A DNA stretch of 64,000 bases from Bacteroidales bacterium (GTDB taxonomy: Bacteria > Bacteroidota > Bacteroidia > Bacteroidales > VadinHA17), in assembly GCA_016928075.1 (NCBI GenBank), contig JAFGLJ010000002.1:34182-98181 (forward strand). Direction: 5' to 3'. A model generated the notes under the pieces. The model searched no databases. It was given only the letters and a program-made list of their open reading frames with translations, and was not told where the DNA came from. The position numbers were made by a program, and so were the translations under genes. Shown here one piece after another: positions 44,949 through 54,015 of the stretch (position 1 is the stretch's first letter; each line of letters opens with the position of its first letter).

Positions 44949-45926
44949 TTACATATAGAGTTCATTATTATTCAGGCCCTTGTTTAATCTCTTTCTTATC
45001 CAGATAAAGTATTTAAATGGATTCAGATATAAAGTAAGAAGAGACAGGAGCATCCTGTTTGGCAAAATATTCTTGTTTAACCATTTCCATCTGAATATTT
45101 GCGACGCATACCAGAAAAAGCGTTCATTAAGCCTTATATCAGCAGGCATATTCGGGTAGGTGTATATGCGACGGAAATTCTCTTCCTGAAAATAATTAGG
45201 CTCGATCAGGTATGTATCACCGGTATTGTATATTGATTTGGAATGCCGCCGGTAATTCACGGTAACCTTATCCATGAAATATATTTTATAACCGTTCCTG
45301 GTAAGATTTAACCATAAAGGGTAATCTTCCAGAAGTTTGAATCTCTCATCAAATCCTCCAACCTTGGTAAGTGTTTCCCTGTTAATAAACAATGAAGGCG
45401 TATAGTGTATCCTGTCATGTAATAATAACATTCTGTATTGAGAATCAGCACTTCTGCCAGGTGCCACAATGCTATTCTGGTTATATGCATCCTCGGGTGT
45501 TATTCTAAGTAAATTTTGAGGTTCAAATGTGTCCTTGTACACTTCAACACCTGATAATAAGACTTTAATTTCGGGCCTGGAAGCAATATGTGTCATATTG
45601 TCCCTTATATAGTCCGGCTTGAGAGTATCATCTCCCGCAAGAAAAGCCAGCCAATCACCTTTAGCAGCATATAAGCCTCTGTTTGCATTTGCCGGGACAC
45701 CTGAATTACTTTTTGCTTTAATGATCTCAGTACGTATGAACCTGTCTTTATTGTTATTAGTATTAAGCCAGCCAAGACATACTTCAATGGTGTCATCGCT
45801 GGAGAAGTCATCAGTGATAATTAATTCAATGTCATTCCAGGTTTGTTGTGAAACACTCTCAAGCGTTTCAATAACAAATTGAGAAGAATTATAGGTTACA
45901 ACGACTATAGAAACCAGAGGTCTCAT
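44949..45926 (-). CDS. GT2 glycosyltransferase
   Basis: A 325-residue GT-A enzyme: VSIVVVTYNSSQFVIETLES, LIITDDFSSDDTIEVC, SGVPANANRGLYAAKGDWLA, and FLAGDDTLKPD providing the metal-binding Asp pair, then GFDERFKLLEDYPLWLNL, where Glu-Asp near a Trp is the usual catalytic region. The C-terminal region is basic. It follows the flippase gene closely in the operon. Confidence 0.92.
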   Translation of the reverse strand: MRPLVSIVVVTYNSSQFVIETLESVSQQTWNDIELIITDDFSSDDTIEVCLGWLNTNNNKDRFIRTEIIKAKSNSGVPANANRGLYAAKGDWLAFLAGDDTLKPDYIRDNMTHIASRPEIKVLLSGVEVYKDTFEPQNLLRITPEDAYNQNSIVAPGRSADSQYRMLLLHDRIHYTPSLFINRETLTKVGGFDERFKLLEDYPLWLNLTRNGYKIYFMDKVTVNYRRHSKSIYNTGDTYLIEPNYFQEENFRRIYTYPNMPADIRLNERFFWYASQIFRWKWLNKNILPNRMLLSLLTLYLNPFKYFIWIRKRLNKGLNNNELYM

Positions 45927-45966
45927 ATCATAAATAAGAAGTTATCAGGGGTAATAAGTACATAGT

Positions 45967-47565
45967 TTATTTCTTAAATATCCCCGAGAAAAATGACCTC
46001 AGATCCATTAGTTCATTCAGCTTAATAAATGAAAACACAGTTGCTCCTAAAAGAACCAGTATACCAGCAAGATATTTGTAAAAAGCACCCGAAATAAAAA
46101 CGGTTAGAAAGGTAGCTACCACAAATCCGTATGCAATAAATAATTTTCCGTAAAATTTAGGAGGGAAACTAAAATCGTATTTCCATTTTAAAACACTGTA
46201 GGCAAGAATAATACCAGAAAAATAAGACAAAATAAATGATATACCTAAACCATTCAGCCCGAAGAAATAATAAAAAAACAGGTTAAGGCCCAGTATCAGC
46301 ATTCCGGAAATGATTTCTAAAATCAGAAACAAACGACCATTCCCTTTTGCAAGATAGACATAACCCAATGCCCATGATATTGCTTTAAACTGCATACCGA
46401 GCAAGGTGATACTGGCAAACATAGCCATTGGCATGAAGGCAGGAGTATAAAGAATGCGAACAACCATGGGCATTGCAATAATCAATAGGCCAAGAAGAGG
46501 TGTCATAATTAATACAGCCGTCTCAGCCTGTTGCCGTACAAGTTCTTTTACCTTCTCATTGTCAGCTTGCACGGCTGATAGGCGCGGAAAATAATCCGTC
46601 GCCATTGCGGCAAAAATAACTGCAGTATATTGGCCCACAACTCCCCATCCTGCGTTATACAGTCCGACCTGGTCAACTCCGCTGATGTTGCTGATGAATG
46701 CATTAAGGATATATCTTGACAGAGAAGCAACAAATCCGGCAAGGGTCATGGATATGCCCAGCTTTGCCATATTAAGACCTGAGGTATAAGTCTTTTTAAT
46801 TGTTAATTCAATCTTTTCCACTTCCACTCTGCGAGAGAAGTACCAGGAAAGAAAAAGTAATGTAGCAGAACTAATTATCAATGCCGGAACAATGCCCTTA
46901 AGACCAAACCAGTAGTATAAAGGAATGGATGTTATCAGGCCTAAAGCAGAACCAATAACAGCTGCTTTTGCCATATCTTTCAATCTACGGGTTCCCTGAA
47001 GTATTGCACGTTGTCCCTGACTTATTGCATGAAGTAATAATGTTACTGAAAGCCATACAAAGGCCCACGTATATTCCCTGTTGCCGAATGACCATTGACT
47101 TAGAAGAGGGGCGAGGGAAATTGTAACCACTGCTCCCAGCATCCCGGTAAACCATGACCAGCGACGTAAGGTTTTAATTGCCACTGCAATTCTGTTCTTG
47201 TCATCTGATCCATGAGCTTCGGAGATATCACGCACAGCACTGAAAGATATCCCAAGTCCGGTAATTGATATAATCAGATCAACAGGTGCATTCAAAAGGC
47301 CCATGATGCCAACACCCGTTGTGCCTAGCAGTATAGCCACAAATTTGACCCTGACAATACCAATTAGTATCTGGAAAACCTGTACTCCGCCAAAAAGTGA
47401 GGTTGCCTTGAAAATTTGGCGGTAAGAAGATTTTTCTCTGTCCAACGCTCCCTGTTCCTGGCTCAAAGATTCTCGCTCCATATCCAATGTTACCCCTTCC
47501 AGGTCCAGAATTCCCGGTTTATCGGTTTCACTCAACTTATAAGGTGGGGTTTGGTTTTTGTTCAC
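45967..47565 (-). CDS. O-antigen translocase/flippase (Wzx)
   Basis: A polytopic protein of 532 residues from the GTG at 47565, which overlaps the upstream stop by 4 nt (GTGA). The first about 45 residues are charged and do not resemble the family; an ATG at 47481 would give a 504-residue protein beginning shortly before [20 protein letters not shown], the usual Wzx start of this group (similar to WzxE). At least twelve hydrophobic segments follow. It flips undecaprenyl-linked repeat units to the periplasm. Which start is used cannot be settled by eye. Confidence 0.92.
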   Translation of the reverse strand: MNKNQTPPYKLSETDKPGILDLEGVTLDMERESLSQEQGALDREKSSYRQIFKATSLFGGVQVFQILIGIVRVKFVAILLGTTGVGIMGLLNAPVDLIISITGLGISFSAVRDISEAHGSDDKNRIAVAIKTLRRWSWFTGMLGAVVTISLAPLLSQWSFGNREYTWAFVWLSVTLLLHAISQGQRAILQGTRRLKDMAKAAVIGSALGLITSIPLYYWFGLKGIVPALIISSATLLFLSWYFSRRVEVEKIELTIKKTYTSGLNMAKLGISMTLAGFVASLSRYILNAFISNISGVDQVGLYNAGWGVVGQYTAVIFAAMATDYFPRLSAVQADNEKVKELVRQQAETAVLIMTPLLGLLIIAMPMVVRILYTPAFMPMAMFASITLLGMQFKAISWALGYVYLAKGNGRLFLILEIISGMLILGLNLFFYYFFGLNGLGISFILSYFSGIILAYSVLKWKYDFSFPPKFYGKLFIAYGFVVATFLTVFISGAFYKYLAGILVLLGATVFSFIKLNELMDLRSFFSGIFKK

Positions 47566-48755
47566 AAGGTCCTGAACTGATTTATTAAGGTGACTATTCT
47601 TTCAGCTTCATCTGCTGGAATAACCTGGCTAATAGGCAAGCTAAGCACTTCCTTGTGAATTTTCTCAGTTATGGGTAAAGAAAACCTGTTCCAGCTCTTA
47701 TAAGCTTCCTGCTTATGAGGTGGTATTGGATAATGAATAAGGGTTTGAATACCCTTCCCGGCCAGGAATTTTTGTATTTCATCCCTATTAGGATGGCGGA
47801 TTACAAAAAGGTGCCAGACATGATCCAGGTTTCTGGTTACTTTTTTCTGGTTGCTGGTTTGAGGGAGGATTATATCAGGATGGGTAATGTTGTTAATATA
47901 CAATTGTGCTATTTCGCGCCTGCGCTGGTTGTCGGCATCAAGACGTGGAAGTTTAACCCGTAGAACTGCTGCCTGGATTTCGTCCAATCTTGAATTCAGG
48001 CCCTGGTATTTATTCACATATTTTTCAGCAGATCCATAATTTGCCAGTGCTCTTATTACTTCAGCAAGCTCATTATCATCGGTTGTGATGGCTCCGCCGT
48101 CACCAAGTGCCCCCAGGCACTTACCCGGGTAGAAGCTATGGCCTGCTGCATCACCAAGCGAACCCGTTCTTAACATTGTTCCTTGTTCCTTGTTCCGCGT
48201 TCCGTGTTCAGAATATTTCAAATCCGGAACTTGAAACATTGAACTTGGAACTAACGCTCCTGCTGCCTGTGCATTATCCTCAATAATTTTGAGATTATAT
48301 TTTCTGGCAATCTTCTCGATTTGAGCTGACCAGCAGGCCCGACCGTATAGATGAACCACCATTATAGCTTTCGTGCGCTGAGAGATATGCTCCTCAACAA
48401 GAGAAATATCGAGATTATAGGTATTTATAGCAGGTTCTACAAGCACCGGTTTTAAACGGTTATCGGTAATAGCAAGGATCGATGCAATATACGTATTTGC
48501 AGGTACTATCACTTCATCCCCCTCCTTCATAATCCCTATTTCAATATATGCTTTAAGAATAAGACGCAGGGCATCGAGCCCGTTTGCAACACCTATACAG
48601 TTCCTGGATCCAATGTAACCAGCATATTCCCTCTCAAATTCCGCGACTTCTTCACCAAGGAGGAACCAGCCATTCTTCAGGACCCGGTTAATAGCATTTG
48701 ATAGTTCAGGCTGAAAACTTGCAGTGATTTTTTGTATATCAAGAAATTTAATCAT
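47562..48755 (-). CDS. DegT-family 3-aminosugar transaminase (QdtB/FdtB-like) with inserted repeat peptide
   Basis: A 397-residue PLP enzyme with the QdtB/FdtB signature: [61 protein letters not shown], and the PLP-lysine (about K212) in [14 protein letters not shown]. It would aminate a dTDP-3-keto-6-deoxyhexose made by the FdtA/QdtA ketoisomerases at 50650 and 51069. About 26 residues (169-194) just before the PLP loop are foreign to the family and encoded by a 7-nt phrase repeat. The frame stays open, so an altered but possibly functional enzyme results. Confidence 0.9.
   Translation of the reverse strand: MIKFLDIQKITASFQPELSNAINRVLKNGWFLLGEEVAEFEREYAGYIGSRNCIGVANGLDALRLILKAYIEIGIMKEGDEVIVPANTYIASILAITDNRLKPVLVEPAINTYNLDISLVEEHISQRTKAIMVVHLYGRACWSAQIEKIARKYNLKIIEDNAQAAGALVPSSMFQVPDLKYSEHGTRNKEQGTMLRTGSLGDAAGHSFYPGKCLGALGDGGAITTDDNELAEVIRALANYGSAEKYVNKYQGLNSRLDEIQAAVLRVKLPRLDADNQRRREIAQLYINNITHPDIILPQTSNQKKVTRNLDHVWHLFVIRHPNRDEIQKFLAGKGIQTLIHYPIPPHKQEAYKSWNRFSLPITEKIHKEVLSLPISQVIPADEAERIVTLINQFRTL
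48174..48251 (-). repeat. 78-nt heptad-phrase repeat inserted in frame in the QdtB-like gene
   Basis: On the minus strand GAACACG, GAACGCG, GAACAAG, GAACAAG, GAACAATG run in tandem, preceded by GTTCCAAGTTCAATGTTTC, a partial inverse of the same phrase. The 26 encoded residues have no counterpart in related aminotransferases. The length is a multiple of three and lacks stops in the gene's frame. Confidence 0.7.
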
Positions 48756-48780
48756 TTGATTATGATTAGCACTAATTCAA

Positions 48781-49701
48781 TCACTCATTTTTTTGAATAA
48801 ATGACCCCATGATCTCATAGAAATATTGCATATCATGCTCACCTAGATTCTGGTGCACAGGAATGAAGAAGGCATTCTCACCATAAAATACACTGCATTG
48901 AACGCCGTGATCCCAATAATATTTCTTTAATTCAGGCAGATCTATTTTGTGCCCATCTGTTTTAAACATAAAAACACCGGGCACCACTCCTTTATCAAGG
49001 TTAAATCTTTCCTTAAACCCCAGTGATTCAAATCTCTCTCTTAAAAACCTATAATGAGAAATCCTATCCCGGATGATTTCGTCCTTGAATTTTATTTGCG
49101 CCGAAAGAACATTTTTTATATGCCTGAGCTCATCGGCACCTATTTGATAATTTGTTTCCGGTTTTTTGGGAATATTTGATACCAGCAACCCTCCTATTTG
49201 CAAAGGGAACATTTTGGGAAAGCTGTAAATAACAAAATCACCTGTTTTACCTATTGAATCATCGGTGTCCCTGGAAAAAAATGAATGTGCACAATCTTCA
49301 ATTATCGGCAATTTGTATTCTTTAAGCTTTTTAATATCAATATAAGGATACCCAAATTCGTGGTTAACAAATAAGACTTTAGTTTCAGGTATTATTTTAC
49401 GCGACCATTTACAGTAGTTCTCAATTTCTTTCGTAACACAACTGCTTATATAGAAATTTTCAGTGGTTGTCAGGATTGTTACAACATCATTCTTCTTAAG
49501 GTTACATAACCCTAAAGCGATGTTAATTGCTCTTCGGCCATTAATAGTATAAATTAAGTCTTTATCCCCAAACCTGTCCTGGAAATAGTCATCAATGACA
49601 TCACTATTCTGAAGATTATGATTTATTGATAAATCTCTGGTTTGAAATGGTCCTATTCTATAACAGGGTAGACTATATTGATCAGGATTAAGAACAAACA
49701 T
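48781..49701 (-). CDS. Divergent DegT-family aminotransferase-like protein
   Basis: A 306-residue protein, shorter than usual DegT enzymes (about 370-400). Recognisable are INGRRAINIALGLCNL (substrate loop), LPIIEDCAHSFFSRDT (PLP Asp), and YSFPKMFPLQIGGLLVSN with a Lys at the PLP position. The C-terminal domain is reduced. The Lys and Asp suggest it still binds PLP, but it may be a specialised or regulatory member. It lies between the QdtB-like gene and a FemAB/GNAT gene in what looks like one amino-sugar module. Confidence 0.75.
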   Translation of the reverse strand: MFVLNPDQYSLPCYRIGPFQTRDLSINHNLQNSDVIDDYFQDRFGDKDLIYTINGRRAINIALGLCNLKKNDVVTILTTTENFYISSCVTKEIENYCKWSRKIIPETKVLFVNHEFGYPYIDIKKLKEYKLPIIEDCAHSFFSRDTDDSIGKTGDFVIYSFPKMFPLQIGGLLVSNIPKKPETNYQIGADELRHIKNVLSAQIKFKDEIIRDRISHYRFLRERFESLGFKERFNLDKGVVPGVFMFKTDGHKIDLPELKKYYWDHGVQCSVFYGENAFFIPVHQNLGEHDMQYFYEIMGSFIQKNE

Positions 49702-49709
49702 ATACTTTT

Positions 49710-50648
49710 TTATTGTTGATTATTTACCTTCCAGACATATTTGTATCGTAATGAAGAGGTGGATTCATGACTTTCTTTAAACCGCAGCAGACCTTCATTA
49801 GGATTCCCATTCTCAGTCGAAATCCCGAGGTCAATATATTTATAACCCATCGCTTTGTAATAAGACCATAGTTCAAAAGCTAAATAATCCATTGCTCTCA
49901 GCGGTCTGCCTTTTTCGTTATCGCCCCAGAATACTGCATAACTTATATCAGGATGGTTTCTATAGAATATAGCTGAAGCCACAATTGTACCATCTTCCGC
50001 GATCACCCTAAAATAATCCACCGGCCATAAGCTGCCTGTGTTAAGGATATCATTAAAGGTCATGTATATAGGACGATCAAACTTAGCCCTGTTCTCATAG
50101 ATAAGATCATAAATCAGTCTTTTTTCTTCCTCGTTAGTAGCTAAATTAAAAGAAAGTTTATTTCTTAATGCCTGCCGGTAATATTCCCTGCTGTTTCGTT
50201 GAGTAAATTTCCCGTTAAAATGTTCGAGATTTACCCAGTTAGTAATTTCAGGAAGCATAAGTTGAAACCCGTTGCGCATTAATGAATTAACAGCTTTCGC
50301 ATTAAAAGTTAAGTGATAAATATCAGGTGGCAGTATTATTTCAATTCCCTTCAATCCTTGAGATACAATAAACTTCTTCAATGAAGATATGTAATTATCC
50401 ATTTCACTTATATACATTATATCCTTACGAAAATGGAAGCCTCCAAAAGGAGCCGAAAAGGGTGAAAGAATAAACCCGTTTTTTATGCCTGCAATCAGTC
50501 CCATTTCGGGTCTATCGGTATTTTCAACCAGACGGACTATTCTTTGCGCCTTATCTTTATTCAACTCGATAAATGATTCTGAAATAAAAGGGTGTGGATC
50601 TGTAGGAAAAAAATTACAGAATGTTTTTGATTCAACTTCGATCAGCAT
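49710..50648 (-). CDS. FemAB/GNAT-like acyltransferase
   Basis: A 312-residue protein with a double-GNAT (FemAB-like) layout: SPFSAPFGGFHF in the first half, then NSREYYRQALRNKLSF, TIVASAIFYRNHPDISYAVF, MDYLAFELWSYYKAMGYKYI and DLGISTENGNPNEGLLRFKES, which is the typical end of GNAT-like proteins of polysaccharide loci. Located in the 3-amino-sugar module, it may acylate the amino group produced by the QdtB-like enzyme, replacing the usual hexapeptide acetyltransferase (QdtC/FdtC), which is not seen. This role is inferred. Confidence 0.78.
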   Translation of the reverse strand: MLIEVESKTFCNFFPTDPHPFISESFIELNKDKAQRIVRLVENTDRPEMGLIAGIKNGFILSPFSAPFGGFHFRKDIMYISEMDNYISSLKKFIVSQGLKGIEIILPPDIYHLTFNAKAVNSLMRNGFQLMLPEITNWVNLEHFNGKFTQRNSREYYRQALRNKLSFNLATNEEEKRLIYDLIYENRAKFDRPIYMTFNDILNTGSLWPVDYFRVIAEDGTIVASAIFYRNHPDISYAVFWGDNEKGRPLRAMDYLAFELWSYYKAMGYKYIDLGISTENGNPNEGLLRFKESHESTSSLRYKYVWKVNNQQ

Positions 50649-50649
50649 A

Positions 50650-51072
50650 TCAGGAATTTTTCAATTTTTTAAATTCAGAATAATCACGCAGGTAATCATT
50701 CTCTTCATACTTTTCTGATGCTAATACCAGGCAAATAGCCCCTGATGAAAAATTCACAATCTCTCTCCATATTCCGGGAACTATGATTAAGCCAAAATTA
50801 GGCCTGTTTAGATGAACAATCTTCTTGTTTTTACCATCGTCAACTATTATATCAAATGAACCACTTGCTGCGACAACAAGTTGATATAAATTTTTATGTG
50901 CATGACCTCCCCTCTCTGACCCGCCAGGTACATCATAAAGGTAATATACCCTTTTAACATCAAATGGTTGGTGGCTGCCATTCTGAATAATAGTAATATT
51001 ACCAGCCGGGTTATGTATTTTTGTCAACTCAACAACATTACAGCTGTGAATATCTGACACGAATCTGTTCAT
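50650..51072 (-). CDS. FdtA/QdtA-family sugar 3,4-ketoisomerase (copy with both His)
   Basis: A 140-residue cupin: VYYLYDVPGGSERGGHAHKN with both His57 and His59 of the catalytic motif, followed by LVVAASGSFDIIVDDG and VPGIWREIVNFS. Members isomerise dTDP-4-keto-6-deoxyglucose to the 3-keto form for Fuc3N or Qui3N synthesis. Its ATG overlaps the stop of the upstream homologue by 4 nt, so the two are probably made together and may form a heteromer. Confidence 0.9.
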   Translation of the reverse strand: MNRFVSDIHSCNVVELTKIHNPAGNITIIQNGSHQPFDVKRVYYLYDVPGGSERGGHAHKNLYQLVVAASGSFDIIVDDGKNKKIVHLNRPNFGLIIVPGIWREIVNFSSGAICLVLASEKYEENDYLRDYSEFKKLKNS

Positions 51073-51467
51073 TGAGTTTTTAATTTTTTAAACTCTTCAA
51101 AGTCCCTGATATAATCATCTTCATCATAATAAGTTGAAGCAATAATCAGGGCAAGGGAATTTGTTGAGAAATTCTCAAGCATTCGCCACATCATTTTTGG
51201 TACAAATACACCATAGTACGACCTGTTCAGGTAAAATCTATACTCTCTGACACCATCGTGCAATACCACATCAAAGCTACCCGATAGTGCCACAATCATT
51301 TCCTCTGTTTCCCTGAATGCATGTCCCCCCCTTAGTTCCCCTCCGGGGACATCATAAATCCAGTAAACGCGTCTAATCTTAAACGGTAATTGACTATCCT
51401 CCTCAATGAAAGACAGGTTTCCACGACGATCCAGAAACTTTGGAAGATCAATCAGAACAGGATTCAT
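51069..51467 (-). CDS. FdtA/QdtA-family cupin lacking the second active-site His
   Basis: A 132-residue cupin homologous to the downstream gene. Where the active copy has GGHAHK, this one has GGHAFR: His49 is kept and Phe51 replaces the second His. The core VYWIYDVPGGELRGGHAF and VALSGSFDVVLHDGVREYRF is otherwise intact. It may be a non-catalytic or differently specific partner. It is the first gene after wzc in the operon, with a 39-nt spacer. Confidence 0.87.
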   Translation of the reverse strand: MNPVLIDLPKFLDRRGNLSFIEEDSQLPFKIRRVYWIYDVPGGELRGGHAFRETEEMIVALSGSFDVVLHDGVREYRFYLNRSYYGVFVPKMMWRMLENFSTNSLALIIASTYYDEDDYIRDFEEFKKLKTQ

Positions 51468-51506
51468 AAAAATGGATGATAGTTCAGATTACAGATTTAA
51501 AGAGAA

Positions 51507-53912
51507 TTATACTTGTTGAGTTTCTGTATCCTTTCTTTTTATTGAATTGCGTTTGGATTTATTCAATGGTAGCCATCTGGATTTCTTCTTTTCTTCCGTA
51601 TAACCGTATTTATCACCATAATGCTTCTTATCTGATTGAATATCATTTATTACTATTCCTACTCCCTTGAAACCGTTGGCACTCATTTCCTTTAAAGTTG
51701 TGTCAAGCATATCCCTCAGGGTTTGTCCCGGCCTGACTACCAGCAGACAAACATCTGCCTGGGAAGCAATCTGGACTGTATCAGAAATAAATCCGATGGG
51801 GGAAGAATCAACTATTATAATATCATATTTCTTTTTCAACAGCTGGAATAATTCACCTGTCTTCTCCCGTGCTGTAAGTTCCGAGGGATTAGGAGGAATA
51901 GGTCCGGCGGTAATAACCGACAGGTTTTCATAAGACGTTTCCTGGATTATATCCTCCAGCTTATCATTACCTATCAACCATGTGGAAATACCCTTATCAT
52001 TTTCAAGATTAAAATCTTCGTATATCCTTGGTTTCCTCAGATCAAAGCCCACAAGGATTGTTTTTTTCCCCAGCAGGCTGTATACCGATGCAAGGTTTAT
52101 TGCTGTATGCGTTTTCCCATCTTTTGGCATTGATGATGTTACCAGTGTTACCGAAGCTTTAGTTTCCTGTGCATAGAACTGTAATTTCGACCTTAGCATA
52201 CGATAAGCCTCGGATACTCCCGAGTTGGGATAGCTAAATACAACGGTATTTGTTTTACTGGTACTATGAGGTATATTTCCCACAATAGGAATATTCTTGA
52301 TCTTCCTTACATCTTCTTCTTTGAGTCTTTTATTAAGCATTAATAATAATAATATTATCAGGAAGGGTAATCCGGCACCTGCAAACATCGCAACAAAATA
52401 TACTCTTAGCGGATTAGGTGACACTATAAAGCTGAATTCTTCTCTTGCAGAATCAATAATCTCGCTGTCAGCTGTATTGGATGCTTTCTGCATCTGTTGT
52501 TCAGCCCTGGTTTCAAGCAGGAATGTGTACAGTTCATCGTTCAGCCTGAACTGTCTTTCAATACCCAGCAGTTGTCTCTCCGTGCCAGGCAGGGCAGAAG
52601 CCTGTCTGTTAACCCTTGCAATCTGTTCCTGATTCTCAGATATTGCCAGGCTATTTGCTCTCCGCAGACCATTGAGTGTTTCAAGCAAAGCATCTTTTGT
52701 ACTGCTTATCCTCTGTTGCAGGAGGTTTTGCATGGGGTTCATTTCACCTATTCCTTCATTAAGCAGCTGTCCTTGCAGATCAGCCAGGTTCTCCACCAGC
52801 CTTGTAAGACCCGGGTCATTAATCCCCATACTTATTGGTACGATGGGCAATTCCTGGGTTATATCTTTAGCCAGATAGTCTGCCAGGTAATCGTAATAAT
52901 CGGCTTCAAGGTTAAGGTTGGCCCTTTCAGCTTCCAGACGAGTTAACTCTTCTATTATAGATTGCCCCTGTGCAGAAAGGTCCATCACCCTGTTAGCGGA
53001 ACGGAAATCCTGGAGTTTATTCTCAGTGATAAGCAGGGAATCGGATATTCCGACAATCTGTTCATCAATGAACTGTATTCTTCTTAAAGCTTCTGTATTC
53101 TTTTTATCCAGCGAAATGTCCTGGAAAACATCCAGCAGCTTATTAACAAAATCGACATCCCTTATTCTGTTAGTCCCGAGCATACTTACTTCCAGGATTG
53201 ATCCTGATCTCGACAACAGGTCTACATCTATTCTCCTGTTGAAATAATTTACCAGAGAGGTGGGGCTGTGAATCACAAAATAGAACTCTTGATCCTGATT
53301 ATAATTGAACCATTCAGGATCAAGGCATTCAATTCTGAATTCACCCCAGGGTGATTCAATGGCTTGTCCAAACAGAACAGTTTCCTGGAAGTCATAATAA
53401 GAATGTGTACATTCAATATTAAACCTATTATCACCAAGGTACGTGATTGAGAATTCCGTATCTTTCGGAAATTCTGTCGCATCATCAATTATCAGTCTCA
53501 CCGGCCTTTCAGGATATAATGAAAGTTCATTCCTGAATGTCTTATAGTAAAAGTCCGTTTCAAAAGAAAGTTCCTCCAGTGCTCTTCCTGTGAGAGATTT
53601 CGAAGTAAGGATCATTATCTGGTTATCCAGGTTTCTCATACTTCCTGGCAGCCCCATTCCCTGTAAAATTTCCTCATTATTCCCAAGTGCCCTCTCCTCT
53701 CCCTGATTAATAAGAATTGTGGCTGATACCCTGTAAACAGGTAAGGTATGGCCAATGTAAAAACGGGCGATCACGAGTGCAATGAAGAGACCCAGGAGTA
53801 TGTAATACCAGTTATCCTTCAAGATGGTAAGGATCATCATCGGATTAAAGCCACTCTCCTGCTGTGGTAATTTATCCTGTGGGCCCTTTTTGTTATCAAT
53901 AGTATTTGTCAT
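51507..53912 (-). CDS. wzc: Wzc-like polysaccharide co-polymerase and BY-kinase
   Basis: About 801 residues from the ATG at 53912; a GTG two codons earlier is possible but weaker. First membrane helix about residues 26-50 (WYYILLGLFIALVIARFYIG), a periplasmic Wzz domain with long coiled coil (about 255-450), a GNVR-type segment ELYTFLLETRAEQQMQKA, second helix (VAMFAGAGLPFLIILLLLML), then the cytoplasmic kinase: Walker A in SSMPKDGKTHTAINLA (Lys about 600), Walker A' in VGFDLRKPR, Walker B in IIIVDSSPIG. The C-terminal tail has only three Tyr (HYGDKYGY). It controls polymer length and export with Wza. Confidence 0.93.
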   Translation of the reverse strand: MTNTIDNKKGPQDKLPQQESGFNPMMILTILKDNWYYILLGLFIALVIARFYIGHTLPVYRVSATILINQGEERALGNNEEILQGMGLPGSMRNLDNQIMILTSKSLTGRALEELSFETDFYYKTFRNELSLYPERPVRLIIDDATEFPKDTEFSITYLGDNRFNIECTHSYYDFQETVLFGQAIESPWGEFRIECLDPEWFNYNQDQEFYFVIHSPTSLVNYFNRRIDVDLLSRSGSILEVSMLGTNRIRDVDFVNKLLDVFQDISLDKKNTEALRRIQFIDEQIVGISDSLLITENKLQDFRSANRVMDLSAQGQSIIEELTRLEAERANLNLEADYYDYLADYLAKDITQELPIVPISMGINDPGLTRLVENLADLQGQLLNEGIGEMNPMQNLLQQRISSTKDALLETLNGLRRANSLAISENQEQIARVNRQASALPGTERQLLGIERQFRLNDELYTFLLETRAEQQMQKASNTADSEIIDSAREEFSFIVSPNPLRVYFVAMFAGAGLPFLIILLLLMLNKRLKEEDVRKIKNIPIVGNIPHSTSKTNTVVFSYPNSGVSEAYRMLRSKLQFYAQETKASVTLVTSSMPKDGKTHTAINLASVYSLLGKKTILVGFDLRKPRIYEDFNLENDKGISTWLIGNDKLEDIIQETSYENLSVITAGPIPPNPSELTAREKTGELFQLLKKKYDIIIVDSSPIGFISDTVQIASQADVCLLVVRPGQTLRDMLDTTLKEMSANGFKGVGIVINDIQSDKKHYGDKYGYTEEKKKSRWLPLNKSKRNSIKRKDTETQQV

Positions 53913-54015
53913 AAGCACAAATTTACGTATTATTTTATCTTTATTTAATAATATTTAAATAGCAATTTCAGTTTAAATATTCTTAGTCCAACTCACTTGC
54001 ATTTCACTTATTAAA

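Noticed and set aside
53918..53925. TAAATTTG on the minus strand just before wzc, matching a -7 element
   Set aside because: It would put transcription start at or next to the ATG at 53912, and no -33 element is seen at the right distance. A chance match in AT-rich sequence is more likely.
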